Notes: generated by a model not told the origin, from the letters alone. Shown: positions 54,693-64,000, counted from the stretch's first letter. The stretch: DNA of 64,000 nt from an uncultured Brevinema sp. (GCA_947038195.1 CAMQVI010000001.1:62001-126000), one strand, 5' to 3'. Numbers and translations: made by a program.

Positions 54693-54737
54693 AAAAAAAG
54701 TAAGAAATTTAGGACTACTAAATTTCTTACTTTTTTT
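54693..54737 (-). terminator. Terminator after trigger factor gene
   Basis: AAAAAAAGTAAGAAATTTAG mirrored by CTAAATTTCTTACTTTTTTT, 20 bases past the stop. Confidence 0.88.
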
Positions 54738-54756
54738 GTTAATTTTTATATAATTT

Positions 54757-56046
54757 TTATTGTCTGTTAAAAGACTTTAAAGCTTCTGATAGAGGGATGG
54801 TAGAGCTTATATTGAAATTTAAGGTAGTTAGTAAATGTCCCATTGCTTTTTCTCTGAGAGCATCCCCTTTTATGGATTCTCTGTTTTCAGCAGAGATATG
54901 CTTTTTATAATCACTCATAGGTAAGCGATTGCTTTGAGCGTATCTGTAGTAGTGGTACTCTAACTCTTGCTCTTCTACGGTGATATTTTCTTTTTGAGCG
55001 AACTCTTCTAACCAAATAATAAAGGCCAAGCCACCAATAGCATCTGTAGGGATATTTTGGAATTTTTTGGAAAGGTCTTTGTTATCTTTGAGGCTATCTA
55101 AAGATTTTTCTTCACGAATAACGTCTTTTTCGGCTGTTTTTAATGCTAAATCTCTAACATTATTGAGCCATAAGCTTTTAGGAATTTCAGCTTTAAGCAA
55201 TGTTCCTATTTTTTCGGACAATGCTTCTGCTTTTTTGGAGTCATTGTAGGAGTTCATTGCATTTTCAAATTGTTTGAGGGACTGCTCTTTGTACTCATTT
55301 TTGGTTTTGAAAGGTGTTTTTTCTTCAATATCTTTATCTGTTAAGGTAGCCCAATCTTTAGCTCTTAAGATATCTACTAATTTTATTTCTAAAGGATTAG
55401 ATACTTTTCCTATAAATTCAGGTAAATAACCAGATAGGTCATCAAAAGCTATAGAGATAGTTTCGTCTGTTTTCTTACCAACTAATAATTCTAATTTTGC
55501 AGAATCTAAGGAAGAGGTTTTTGTGTCGCCGTTGTAGTTACTATTGAGGATTTCTATATTAACTAGGTCAAAGTCTTGGATGGTACCTGTAACTGTTTGA
55601 AATAATTGAAGCTGACGACACATGGTATCTTCTACAAATTTATCTTCAATTTCACAAGCTATATAATCAAATTTTTCTTTACTAAGGTCAACTTTATTGG
55701 TGATAGAAGGGTATATTTCGTATACAAGGGAGAATAAAAATTCTTTATCCTTGGATAGTCCACTCATAGGATTAAAACGAGGTTGTCCATAGAGAGGGGT
55801 ATTTTGTGCATCAATATAGTCATAAGCTCCTTTCATTAAAAGATCAGAAACAATATTCATGAGTTCGGGGGGATTTGCCTTAGCGATAATATCTGTAGGC
55901 ACTTTTCCTTTTCTGTATCCCGCCATAGTATAGCTTTTTTGTAATGTTACTAGAGCTTGATCGAAGGCTGTATTAGTTTCTTCTACGGAAGAGGAAACGA
56001 ATAATTGTCTTAAAGCATCTGGGTATGTTTTCAAATGAAAGGTCAT
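54757..56046 (-). CDS. tig: Trigger factor (ribosome-associated chaperone, PPIase)
   Basis: 429 residues, the usual length. Ribosome-binding signature MAGYRKGKVPTDIIAK near residue 40, a central FKBP-like region that looks weakly conserved (possibly not active as an isomerase), and a helical C-terminal domain with LEYHYYRYAQSNRLP. Cytoplasmic, binds nascent chains. No clpP/clpX neighbours are present, unlike many genomes. Confidence 0.82.
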   Translation of the reverse strand: MTFHLKTYPDALRQLFVSSSVEETNTAFDQALVTLQKSYTMAGYRKGKVPTDIIAKANPPELMNIVSDLLMKGAYDYIDAQNTPLYGQPRFNPMSGLSKDKEFLFSLVYEIYPSITNKVDLSKEKFDYIACEIEDKFVEDTMCRQLQLFQTVTGTIQDFDLVNIEILNSNYNGDTKTSSLDSAKLELLVGKKTDETISIAFDDLSGYLPEFIGKVSNPLEIKLVDILRAKDWATLTDKDIEEKTPFKTKNEYKEQSLKQFENAMNSYNDSKKAEALSEKIGTLLKAEIPKSLWLNNVRDLALKTAEKDVIREEKSLDSLKDNKDLSKKFQNIPTDAIGGLAFIIWLEEFAQKENITVEEQELEYHYYRYAQSNRLPMSDYKKHISAENRESIKGDALREKAMGHLLTTLNFNISSTIPLSEALKSFNRQ

Positions 56047-56074
56047 TGAAATCTCCTTTGGTATTTTATATGTT

Positions 56075-56680
56075 TTATATGTCTTCTAAAAGGATTTGAT
56101 CCTGTATCGTAGTATCAGAATCAAAAGGTCTAAACTCAAGAATAAAAGTCTCTTCTACTGTTATATCATCACTATTGGGGGAGCTGGTATTATTAGAAAA
56201 TTGAATTTTTTCTAAGCTAATATGTAATAGTGGTTTTTGGGTAATTTTTTTATTTTTATTGGTTATTTCTAAGTATTTAGTGTAAGAATTTATGGTAATA
56301 GCACTATTTAATGTAGGGATAGACTGAACCTTAGGCTTTTTATATTTTAACTCAAGTAAATCTAATAAATCTTGGTAGAATAGGGAATCAGGGTTTTCAG
56401 CAGTCCATACATAGGATAAGCTACCAAGTCTTCCTTTTCTAAAACGGTATAAAAGATCCATTTTTTTATTAAAAAGAGTACCTTTATACGCTAAGATGTG
56501 TTGATTGGTTTGGGAGGCGTTTAAGGTATATTCCTTTTTTTTAGCTTCTGTTATCTGGACATAGGATCTCGTTTCACCAAACTTATACCCTCTAATACCT
56601 TCTAGCTCTTCCAAAGTATTGGCGACAAGAAATAGGGGATTTATTAAGAATAACAGTAATAGTATTATTTTATAATTCAT
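56075..56680 (-). CDS. Exported protein of unknown function
   Basis: 201 residues. Signal peptide MNYKIILLLLFLINPLFLVAN. The mature part starts with a GIRGYKFGETRSYVQ segment and has YRFRKGRLGSLSYVW, resembling small periplasmic proteins of unknown role; C terminus acidic. 28 bases upstream of tig. No obvious ribosome site before the ATG. Confidence 0.6.
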   Translation of the reverse strand: MNYKIILLLLFLINPLFLVANTLEELEGIRGYKFGETRSYVQITEAKKKEYTLNASQTNQHILAYKGTLFNKKMDLLYRFRKGRLGSLSYVWTAENPDSLFYQDLLDLLELKYKKPKVQSIPTLNSAITINSYTKYLEITNKNKKITQKPLLHISLEKIQFSNNTSSPNSDDITVEETFILEFRPFDSDTTIQDQILLEDI

Positions 56681-56745
56681 ATTGTTGTATTATGAATGAT
56701 TATTGAGCTTTTTGTCAAGTATTTTCAATTAAGCTTAATATTTAA

Positions 56746-56774
56746 TTGATTTTTTGAGTTATTTTAGATATAAT
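56746..56774 (+). promoter_or_regulatory. Promoter of the queP-pcrA-flippase unit
   Basis: TTGATT (56746-56751) and TATAAT (56769-56774), 17-base spacer. Confidence 0.6.
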
Positions 56775-56804
56775 ATTGTTTACAAATAAGGAGAATTGAT
56801 ACAA

Positions 56805-57506
56805 ATGTTTCAATATATATTATGGTTTTCTCAATTTTTATGCACCTATGTGCTCATTATTTTCTTATTTCGATTTTGGAAAAAAGAGGGGCTTTTAGTT
56901 TGGGCTGTTTTAGCTGTGGTACTGGCTAATATGCAAGTGGTAAAACTTATTAATATCTTTGGCTTAGATGCTACTCTGGGCAACATTCTCTATGTATCGT
57001 CTTTTTTTGTTACAGATGCTATTAGTGAATTTTATGGTAAAAAAGAAGCTCAAAAAGCCATGTACATCTCTCTCTTAGCTTCTTTTTTATATTTAGTATA
57101 TGGACAATTCGCTGTAGCATTTACTCCTCATGTTTTTGATACTACGGGGCATGATGCTCTGAAGAGTCTCTTTTATTTCTCTCCTCGTATTGTCCTCGCT
57201 TCTTTTATTTGTTATTGGTTTGCGCAGACGGTGGATATTCATATTTTTCACCAAATGACTATTAAAAAATATCCTCTATGGAAAAAAAATATATGGAGTA
57301 CTCTCCTTAGTCAAGGGGTGGATTCTTTTTTATTCGTATTTATAGCTTTTTATGGAGCTTTTGATGGGTCTCTCGCTGAGCAACTTCCTATCGTTCTTCA
57401 AATTGGTCTTTCTACTTATCTTATTAAATCCCTTGTGAATATATTAGATGTGCCTTTCTTGTATTTATTGAGAAAATACCACAATGAAGAGGTAGCCAAT
57501 GGGTGA
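56805..57506 (+). CDS. yhhQ: Queuosine precursor transporter (YhhQ/VUT family)
   Basis: About 233 residues with six or so membrane helices. The family block VLANMQVVKLINIFGLDATLGN and FFVTDAISEFYGKKEAQKAM identifies it. Imports queuosine precursors (preQ0/preQ1 in E. coli). ATG 56805 is used; the track's TTG lies too close to the AAGGAG site. Its end overlaps pcrA by 8 bases. Confidence 0.87.
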   Translation: MFQYILWFSQFLCTYVLIIFLFRFWKKEGLLVWAVLAVVLANMQVVKLINIFGLDATLGNILYVSSFFVTDAISEFYGKKEAQKAMYISLLASFLYLVYGQFAVAFTPHVFDTTGHDALKSLFYFSPRIVLASFICYWFAQTVDIHIFHQMTIKKYPLWKKNIWSTLLSQGVDSFLFVFIAFYGAFDGSLAEQLPIVLQIGLSTYLIKSLVNILDVPFLYLLRKYHNEEVANG

Positions 57507-59991
57507 TTTATTTCAAGATAGCCTTTTCCCTACAGAACCTGAACCAGAACAAAAAGAGCAAAATATCCCTAAGCAATCTTTTCAAGATTTATTAAATTCT
57601 ATTGATTTAGTCGAGGAAGAGGAAGAAGGTGAGTCTCCTTTTGATGATGATCAAATATACACTCCTTATGATGCTGCTTATAATACTTCCGAGCAGAAAC
57701 ATCAATTAGACCCTAACTTTCTTGATGGTATGAATCCTGAACAAAAAGAAGCTGTATTATACGATGAAGGATCTCTTCTAGTCCTTGCAGGCGCGGGGTC
57801 GGGTAAGACAAGAGTTATTACTCATCGATTTGCTCATTTAGTACAAAAATATGATCTTTCAATTTATAATATTCTCTGTGTAACTTTTACGAATAAAGCA
57901 GCAGGAGAGATGAAAGAAAGAATAGGGCATCTCTTAGGGGTGTCTACTAGGCATGCTTGGGTAAGGACTTTTCACTCTATGTGTGCGATGCTCTTGAGAG
58001 AACATGCTCCAAAAATTGGGTTTTCTAAAGATTTTACCATATATGATACGGGAAACACTAAAAATACGGTAAAAAAAATCATGGAGCGATTGAAAATTGA
58101 TCCCAAAGAATACGTAGATAAAGCTATAGTACGTGTTATTTCTTCTGCTAAAGAAGAGTTGATTTCTCCAGAAGAATTAGAAAAGTCAGCTCGTAGTGAT
58201 TTTGATCAAGTGTGTGCTGAAGTTTATAAAGAATATCAACTTACTCTAAAACAAAATCAAGCCATGGATTTCGGTGATTTGATTACTAATACTATCTATC
58301 TTTTAGAGAAATGCCCTGATGTTAGGGAACGTTATCAAAGACAATGGCATTTTATTATGGCGGATGAGTTTCAAGATACAAATAAACCCCAATACCATCT
58401 TCTTAGCCTTCTTAGCAGGGATAAATCAAATGTTTGTGTTGTAGGGGACGATGACCAGTCTATCTATGCTTGGCGTGGGGCTAAAGTGGCTAATATTAAA
58501 CAATTCCATGAAGAATTCAAAGCTCATATTATTCGTTTAGAACGTAATTATCGTTCTTATGGTAATATTTTATTAGCAGCAAACTCTGTGGTAAAATCCA
58601 TTAAAGGACGTATGCCTAAAACGCTCAAAGCAGAAAGAGAAGAGGGTGAAAAAATCATTTTTAACTGTCTTAGTGATGATAGAGTACAAGCTGCCTATCT
58701 TTATGAAGAAATTAGAAAACAAATAGATCAAGGTCTAAAATATAAAGATTTTGCTATTCTCTATAGGACTAATGCCCAATCTCGGGTCTTGGAAGAAGTT
58801 TTAACGAGACATAATATTCCTCATCGTATTTACGGAGGACAACGGTTTTTTGATAGATCTGAGATTAAAGATATTTTGTCTTATCTTCGTATTATCGTTA
58901 ACCCTTATGATGTAGAGGCCTTTGATAGAATTGTTAATGTGCCTAAGCGTAAAATAGGGGATGTGGGTAAAAAACGTATTCAAGAATATGTAGAAAACAA
59001 TCAAATATCTTATCCTGTAGCCTGTCTTCAAGCTGAGCACATGGAAGGGATTAATAAACAAGCTCTTCTAAATCTCAATAATTTAGGAAAAATCTTACAA
59101 GAGTTAAAGGATGCTATTACTAGTGAAACACCTACTCAAATTATAAAAATATTAGTAGAATCTATACGGTATTTTGAGGATTATCTTGTTCCAGAACATG
59201 GTACCCATGAGGCTGAGGAAAGATTTGAAAATATACAAGAATTAGTCAATGCGGTGAGAGTCTTTGAAGAAGCTAATCCTGGGGCTAGTATAGCAGATTT
59301 CTTAAGAGAGGCAAGCTTACTATCCTCTCTTAATGATGAAGATATAGATGAAGATAATATGGTGTCTCTAATGACCATACACAGTTCTAAAGGATTAGAA
59401 TTTCCTATTGTCTTTGTGGTGGGGCTGGCTGAAGGGGTTTTACCTTTGTCTAGTTCTACGACAGAAGAAGAATTGAGCGAAGAAAAAAGACTTCTTTATG
59501 TGGCTATTACAAGGGCTATGAATAAATTATATCTTACCTATGAGGAGAGATCTTTACGTTATGGAGAATTTGTCTTTAATGAAAAATCTAGTTTTTTAGA
59601 CGCTATTCCTGAAGAGATTCTTGCTCCTGTAATAAAAAAATCTTATGATACCTACGAATCTAAAAAAGATAATTATAGAGAACGAAACACCTATACTAAA
59701 AGTAGGCAAGGTAGTTATTCCACAAAGCAAACAACAGCTTATAAACCTAGATCTAAAGGAAAAGATACTGTTCAAGAAATCTTAGGGATAGAAAAAGAAA
59801 GTGTGAAAACAGAATCTATAAACTCTATGTCTGAGTTAGAAGTAGGGCAAAAGATCCTACATAGTGTATTTGGGATAGGGGCTGTAGAATATAGCTCTGA
59901 TGCTATGGTGAAAATCAATTTTGATCGTTTTGGTACTCAGGTATTAATGGGTAACACTATCTTAAATTTAAAAAAAGTAATGGAGCAATAA
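57499..59991 (+). CDS. pcrA: ATP-dependent DNA helicase PcrA/UvrD (SF1A)
   Basis: 830 residues. An acidic N-terminal extension of about 75 residues precedes the usual start GMNPEQKEAV. Walker A AGAGSGKT at residues 97-104, VTFTNKAAGEMKERI (motif Ia), MADEFQDTNKPQY (motif II), VVGDDDQSIYAWRGA (motif III), SLMTIHSSKGLEFPIVFVVG (motif V), LLYVAITRA (motif VI). The C-terminal end LEVGQKILHSVFGIGAVEY is the PcrA RNAP-binding Tudor-like element. DNA repair and replication/transcription conflict. Confidence 0.95.
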   Translation: MGDLFQDSLFPTEPEPEQKEQNIPKQSFQDLLNSIDLVEEEEEGESPFDDDQIYTPYDAAYNTSEQKHQLDPNFLDGMNPEQKEAVLYDEGSLLVLAGAGSGKTRVITHRFAHLVQKYDLSIYNILCVTFTNKAAGEMKERIGHLLGVSTRHAWVRTFHSMCAMLLREHAPKIGFSKDFTIYDTGNTKNTVKKIMERLKIDPKEYVDKAIVRVISSAKEELISPEELEKSARSDFDQVCAEVYKEYQLTLKQNQAMDFGDLITNTIYLLEKCPDVRERYQRQWHFIMADEFQDTNKPQYHLLSLLSRDKSNVCVVGDDDQSIYAWRGAKVANIKQFHEEFKAHIIRLERNYRSYGNILLAANSVVKSIKGRMPKTLKAEREEGEKIIFNCLSDDRVQAAYLYEEIRKQIDQGLKYKDFAILYRTNAQSRVLEEVLTRHNIPHRIYGGQRFFDRSEIKDILSYLRIIVNPYDVEAFDRIVNVPKRKIGDVGKKRIQEYVENNQISYPVACLQAEHMEGINKQALLNLNNLGKILQELKDAITSETPTQIIKILVESIRYFEDYLVPEHGTHEAEERFENIQELVNAVRVFEEANPGASIADFLREASLLSSLNDEDIDEDNMVSLMTIHSSKGLEFPIVFVVGLAEGVLPLSSSTTEEELSEEKRLLYVAITRAMNKLYLTYEERSLRYGEFVFNEKSSFLDAIPEEILAPVIKKSYDTYESKKDNYRERNTYTKSRQGSYSTKQTTAYKPRSKGKDTVQEILGIEKESVKTESINSMSELEVGQKILHSVFGIGAVEYSSDAMVKINFDRFGTQVLMGNTILNLKKVMEQ

Positions 59992-59992
59992 T

Positions 59993-61261
59993 ATGGGTAC
60001 GAAAAAAATGCTATTAGGGTCTGCTTTCTATTCTATAGGGAGTATGACAGGAGCTGGGCTGAATATGATATATCAATTTGCCCTTATGCTTTTTTTAACT
60101 ATTGATGACTATGGAATTATACAGCCATTGCTTCAATTAGTAGGATTGCTACTACTACCAATTACAGCTTATCAATTCGCCTTAACGAAACACTATGCAA
60201 GCTTGACCCCAGATGAGATTCAAAATGAAACCCTAGATACCTCAAGAAAATCAACACTTGTCACTCTTGTAACAACTGTTATTTGGATAGCTTTAATTCC
60301 TTTTTTTAAAAATGTTTTTCATGTTGATGACACGGTGATTTTTATTTTATTATTAATATCTATTCTTATGCATATAATACAGGTGCCATATGTTAGTCGT
60401 TTACAAGCAGAGAATAGGTTTTTTACAGCTGGTTGCGCTCAAATAGCTCAGGGTGTGGCTCGTATGTCTTTGGGGTTACTGTGTGTTTGGAAGATGCCTT
60501 CTGTTTGGGGAGCGATGATAGGGGTATTGATAAGTAATCTTGCTTTTATCTCAGGAAATATTTTTGAATATAGAGAGAAAATGTTCCAAAAACTTCCTGT
60601 AAACTATAAGCCTAAGCCTTTTTCTCTAAAGCTATTATTTGTATCTTTGGGCTCCGTGGGCTTATTTTCTTTACTTATTTACTCTGATACAGTTTTAGTG
60701 AGAGCGATACTTCCAATGGACTCAGCATTATTTGCAAGCTCTAATCTTCTAGGAAAAGGAATGATTTTTTTAACAACAGGGATTTCTTTTGTGGTATTAC
60801 CTTTAATGGCAAATAAACTACATGATTCTAAAAAAGCTTTATGGGTGGGTTTTGCCTGTCTTTTAGCTTTGGTTATCTTCTATAACCTATTCTTTTTTAT
60901 TACAGCTCCTATCTTAGCTACAGTACTGTTCAAAGATGAACTTACGATATTTGAGCAATTCAAAGTGTTTATGCCTTATTATAATTTGATGTTTGTACCC
61001 TATCCTTTAATATACTATTTTCTTAACTACTACCTTGTAAAAGAAAATCCTTTTTATCCCTTTCTATTAGCTATAGGTACGGGATTTTTGTATGGAGGGG
61101 TTTTCTATTTTCATGATACAATTTATACAATAACTAATGTTATAGGGGTAGTAGGATATAGTCTACTGGTAATAGTGATAATCCACTCTCTTATCTCTAA
61201 AGATGAAGGAGCAATACACGAAGAAAGGGTAGACGAAAGTGCTATAGAAAATCTAGTTTAG
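59993..61261 (+). CDS. Polysaccharide flippase-like membrane protein (MOP superfamily)
   Basis: 422 residues, about twelve membrane segments. Starts KMLLGSAFYSIGSMTGAGLN, as in Wzx-like/polysaccharide biosynthesis proteins; YSDTVLVRAILP mid-protein is family-like. Probably flips a lipid-linked glycan. GGAG site inside the end of pcrA; one base between the genes. Its stop overlaps the convergent small gene by 9 bases. Confidence 0.8.
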   Translation: MGTKKMLLGSAFYSIGSMTGAGLNMIYQFALMLFLTIDDYGIIQPLLQLVGLLLLPITAYQFALTKHYASLTPDEIQNETLDTSRKSTLVTLVTTVIWIALIPFFKNVFHVDDTVIFILLLISILMHIIQVPYVSRLQAENRFFTAGCAQIAQGVARMSLGLLCVWKMPSVWGAMIGVLISNLAFISGNIFEYREKMFQKLPVNYKPKPFSLKLLFVSLGSVGLFSLLIYSDTVLVRAILPMDSALFASSNLLGKGMIFLTTGISFVVLPLMANKLHDSKKALWVGFACLLALVIFYNLFFFITAPILATVLFKDELTIFEQFKVFMPYYNLMFVPYPLIYYFLNYYLVKENPFYPFLLAIGTGFLYGGVFYFHDTIYTITNVIGVVGYSLLVIVIIHSLISKDEGAIHEERVDESAIENLV

Positions 61262-61546
61262 TATTTTAGCAGGAGAGTGAGTGACTTGTGCTTCTGCTAA
61301 AACTTCTTGAGCAAATTCTTTAGAATATTCTTCTGTTAGTACTTGGGTGAAAAAATCAATAAGATAGCTTAAATCCGAAGATAAAAAAAAGACACTAAAA
61401 TCTTCTACTAAAGATTGGTAAACTTTAATACCATGAATATCTTTGAAGTGAAGTTGTAGTGTGGGTGATTTTATTTGATGAGTGATAAAAACATCTGCGA
61501 TGACTAAGGCATAGAATCTATCCCAAAGAGATTTTCTGAATAACAT
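61253..61546 (-). CDS. Small protein of unknown function
   Basis: 97 residues starting MLFRKSLWDRFYALVIADVF. Start fixed by AAGGAG seven bases upstream; the track start (61603) would run through the palindrome. Mostly helical with no membrane or signal segment and a C-terminal SPAKILN. No family recognised. Confidence 0.6.
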   Translation of the reverse strand: MLFRKSLWDRFYALVIADVFITHQIKSPTLQLHFKDIHGIKVYQSLVEDFSVFFLSSDLSYLIDFFTQVLTEEYSKEFAQEVLAEAQVTHSPAKILN

Positions 61547-61557
61547 TTGATTGCTCC

Positions 61558-61590
61558 TTATAATGACTATATTTAATATAGTCATTATAA
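61558..61590. promoter_or_regulatory. 33-bp perfect palindrome before the small gene
   Basis: TTATAATGACTATATT, one central base, then its exact mirror AATATAGTCATTATAA. On the minus strand it ends directly at the AAGGAG site of the 61546 start. Either an operator over the -10 box TATAAT or a hairpin that controls ribosome access. Confidence 0.65.
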
Positions 61591-61635
61591 AAAAGGATGG
61601 CAAACTTATTTTAAAATATTTATTCTAATATTTTA

Positions 61636-62502
61636 TTAAAATCCTAATTTTTTCAAAGCACTTTCTGTGGCATTATAGCCATCTTGAACTAGATCGTCTT
61701 TAATATCGGCTATATTAGTAATACTAGGGTCGTAAGAGCCATGAAATTCGATATCTATATCGGGAGTGTATTCTTGATATTCTAAGATAGACATATGAGA
61801 TTGCATAAGGTAGAAAGATCGTAAAACAAGATCAGATACAGGGAGAATCTTATAAAAGATATTATCAGAAAAATGTTTCATGATTTCTTGAGCATGAGTA
61901 CTGGATATATTATTATAAGAAATAAGGTTAGAGGCAAGAGTAGGGCCTTTGAAGTAAGATTTTAATAGTTTTAGAGGAACAGAACCTAAAACTCCACCGT
62001 CTACTAAAACTTCTGTTTCTGTTTGTTCAGGCACAAAAACTCCAGGTATGGTACAACTGGCTTTTATAGCTCTTCCTATATCACCTTTATCAAAAATAAC
62101 TTCTTTAAAATGCATAAGATCTGCTGCTCTACAAACGAAAGGAATTTTTAATTTTTCTATAGGCTTGTTACCTGCTAGTTTATTGATTTCGATGACTAAT
62201 TTATCACTACGTAAAAATCCCTTTTTATCTAATAAAGTAGGAGACAAAGTAGCTAATAAGGTAGAAACATCAGCGTATTTAGACATAAAATCTAAAACTT
62301 CTTTGGCTGAATAGCCCATAGCGTATAAGCCACCAACTAGAGAGCCTATACTAATACCAGCGATGTGTTTGATAGGGATTTTATAATCTTCAAGAGCCTG
62401 TAGTACTCCTATATGAAAAAAACCTCTAGAAGCACCTCCCCCTAAAGCGATACCTAATCCTTGATTTTTGATTCTATTTTTTATCAATATTTCTTTAATC
62501 AT
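61636..62502 (-). CDS. Patatin-like phospholipase
   Basis: 288 residues. Oxyanion loop GGGASRGFFHIG at 21-32, nucleophile serine S51 in GISIGS, and aspartate D168 in VDGGVLGS: the Ser-Asp dyad of RssA/patatin hydrolases. No signal peptide, so probably cytoplasmic or membrane-bound. Hydrolyses acyl esters of lipids. Cotranscription with the PBP gene upstream is possible (38-base gap). Confidence 0.9.
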   Translation of the reverse strand: MIKEILIKNRIKNQGLGIALGGGASRGFFHIGVLQALEDYKIPIKHIAGISIGSLVGGLYAMGYSAKEVLDFMSKYADVSTLLATLSPTLLDKKGFLRSDKLVIEINKLAGNKPIEKLKIPFVCRAADLMHFKEVIFDKGDIGRAIKASCTIPGVFVPEQTETEVLVDGGVLGSVPLKLLKSYFKGPTLASNLISYNNISSTHAQEIMKHFSDNIFYKILPVSDLVLRSFYLMQSHMSILEYQEYTPDIDIEFHGSYDPSITNIADIKDDLVQDGYNATESALKKLGF

Positions 62503-62540
62503 TATCTATCCTTATCTATTTTTCAGTATCAATCAAAGTG

Positions 62541-64000
62541 CTAGAGACCACTAGAAAGATCGAAAGAAAGATCAAGGTCTTCAGAAAGAGAATCATCTAT
62601 TATGTAAGGGTCATTACTAATCACAGGAGCCTCTACTAATTGCTCAGCGAGATTAACGGATTCTCCAACGACAGTATACTCTGTTTTTTGAGAAAGCTGG
62701 GCTTGAATTAATGCTATTGCATTGGGGTTTCCATAAGTTTGTGGTGTAGTTCCAGCTAAGAATAACTCAGAATAACCCATAGGATCATCTACTGTAGTTA
62801 ACAAACCTGTATAAGGTGAAACGTAAGCCGTATGCAAACCAGATTTATTAATGGTGTAGGGCAATGCTCCAGGAGGGTCTATTTTCCCAACTTGATTCAT
62901 ATATTTAAACCATGCTGGCGCTGCTACTAAGGCACTAGAACGACCTCGTCCTAATGATTTAGCAGAAGAGTCTAAGCCTATCCAAATAATAGAGGTTGTT
63001 TTATCTGTAAATCCAGCGAACCAAGCATCTGTCCAATTGGCAGATGTTCCCGATTTGCCACCTGTTTTAGCTCTATATTGGTACCCAGCTCTATTAGCAG
63101 CACCAGCACCTGTACCACGCACTACGACGTCGTTAAGAAGGCTTTGCATTAGTTTAGCTGTAGACTCTTCTATAATTTGTTTTTGAGGGAGGGCAGCGTG
63201 GGAGGTTTGGAAGTCATCTAGTAATTTTCCATTTCTATCATATACTTTTAAGATACTAATAGGGGTAACACCTTTTCCACCATTGGCAAATACACTGTAA
63301 GCTTGTGCCATTGCTAGGGGGCTAGCCGTCCCCGTTCCTAGGGCTGTAGCCATTTCGTTAGGGATACGTTTTTCTAAGCGAGGACTAGTTCCTTTTTCTC
63401 CTAGGAATAATCCTATACGTTCTATAATACGGCTATAGCCCATTTGTTTTAGCATACGTTCCCAAATCAAAATAGTCACAATATTAACACTAAGACGTAG
63501 CGCTTTACGGACTGTTATAGCTCCTTGATACGTACCACTATAGTTACGTGGTGTCCATGCTCCTCCATTAGGGAGACGATAAGAAATGATCTCATCTACA
63601 AAAATTTCGGAAGGAGTGATGATTTTATTATCTAAAGCAATAGCAAAGAGAACAGCTTTAAAGATAGAACCCATTTGGCGTTGCGCCTGAGTAGCTCTAT
63701 TGAACTGATTGGCGACGTTAAAGGTACGTCCACCCACCATAGACTGTATATATCCATTTTTAGGGTTAATGGATATTAAAGCTCCTTCTACGGAGTCTGT
63801 TTTTCTGTCCACAAGATTTTCTACCTTGTATAATTCATCTATTTCTTTACTTACGGGATCCATCCCAAGAGTAGATGCTACTAAAGATAATAAATCTTGA
63901 TCAGCAACGACAATTTCTTTAACCAATTTTTTTACACGGGTATCGGAAAAGGTGAAACTTTCCATCCCAAAACCTAATCCTACAAGGTCTAAAATATCGA
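62541..64000 (-). CDS. Class A penicillin-binding protein, C-terminal part (5' end cut by window)
   Basis: The frame is open to base 64000; the track's M at 63965 is internal. Transpeptidase motifs: SIFK (serine at residue 100 of the track ORF, in RQMGSIFKAVLF), SVN in RLSVNIVTIL, and KSG in TGGKSGTSANWTDAWFAGF, as in PBP1A. Cross-links peptidoglycan in the periplasm. The C-terminal tail is acidic. The glycosyltransferase domain must lie beyond the window. Confidence 0.92.
   Translation of the reverse strand, partial: DILDLVGLGFGMESFTFSDTRVKKLVKEIVVADQDLLSLVASTLGMDPVSKEIDELYKVENLVDRKTDSVEGALISINPKNGYIQSMVGGRTFNVANQFNRATQAQRQMGSIFKAVLFAIALDNKIITPSEIFVDEIISYRLPNGGAWTPRNYSGTYQGAITVRKALRLSVNIVTILIWERMLKQMGYSRIIERIGLFLGEKGTSPRLEKRIPNEMATALGTGTASPLAMAQAYSVFANGGKGVTPISILKVYDRNGKLLDDFQTSHAALPQKQIIEESTAKLMQSLLNDVVVRGTGAGAANRAGYQYRAKTGGKSGTSANWTDAWFAGFTDKTTSIIWIGLDSSAKSLGRGRSSALVAAPAWFKYMNQVGKIDPPGALPYTINKSGLHTAYVSPYTGLLTTVDDPMGYSELFLAGTTPQTYGNPNAIALIQAQLSQKTEYTVVGESVNLAEQLVEAPVISNDPYIIDDSLSEDLDLSFDLSSGL

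Overview
The window is an A+T-rich stretch of bacterial chromosome, densely coded. Most long gene strings sit on the minus strand in the first third; later parts are mixed. The content suggests a fermenting anaerobe with a Gram-negative envelope: a lysine fermentation cluster, pyruvate formate-lyase, a decarboxylase sodium pump, glutamine synthetase III, and LptC/LptA-like lipopolysaccharide export proteins. Secreted ankyrin proteins and a glutamate-type tRNA/lipoprotein arrangement would fit a spirochaete (Brachyspira/Brevinema-like), but Fusobacteria share much of this metabolism, so I place it only tentatively. I saw no insertion sequence, prophage, CRISPR array or rRNA.

Layout. 1-8945 (minus): lysine fermentation operon in transcription order nhaC-like transporter, kal, kce, kdd, kamA, kamB-like P-loop protein, kamC-like MutS-related ATPase, kamD (cut by the window start). 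It is read from a strong promoter near 9400 through a leader of about 430 nt. 9573-10562: small exported protein and tRNA-Leu(CAA). 10611-14439: focA, pflA, pflB. 14678-20467: an amino-sugar (GalNAc/galactosamine type) PTS operon, agaZ-agaS-IIB-IIC-IID-nagA, with a divergent DeoR-type regulator at 20673 and two separate IIA proteins at 23017 and 23567. 21566: exported ankyrin protein. 24355-26291: orphan amino-acid binding lipoprotein plus M20 amidohydrolase behind an unusual leader. 27007-32356: deoC, an ankyrin gene remnant, an SLC1-type symporter, a GT2 glycosyltransferase with msrA, and atoDA; atoE diverges at 32557.

33977-34440 is a strange T/G-rich non-coding stretch with a long direct repeat, followed by an APC antiporter and an AdiA-like arginine decarboxylase (acid-resistance type pair). 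38293-42853: predicted outer-membrane protein, a candidate small RNA with its own promoter and terminator, glnN (type III), and a kelch mutarotase-like lipoprotein. 43057-45361: a complete polar amino-acid ABC importer. 45497-48701: oadA-oadG-BCCP-oadB sodium pump followed by a PIN-like protein. 49613-52818 (minus): tRNA-Glu(TTC), lptC-like (apparently with an ATT start), lptA-like, TrmB-like regulator, isochorismatase-family hydrolase. 52911-56680: second exported ankyrin protein, trigger factor, exported unknown. 56805-61261: queuosine-precursor transporter, PcrA/UvrD helicase, polysaccharide flippase. 61253-64000 (minus): small unknown protein, patatin-like phospholipase, class A penicillin-binding protein (cut by the window end).

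Metabolic logic: lysine is taken up and converted through beta-lysine, 3,5-diaminohexanoate and 3-keto-5-aminohexanoate to acetoacetate and butyryl-CoA intermediates; the AtoDA CoA-transferase and AtoE-type transporter handle the short-chain acids. Pyruvate formate-lyase plus FocA and the Oad sodium pump add fermentative energy conservation. The most interesting unexplained items are the candidate small RNA at 39227-39363, the ATT-start lptC-like gene, the repeat-bearing leader before 24355, and the T/G-rich repeat region at 33977-34440.
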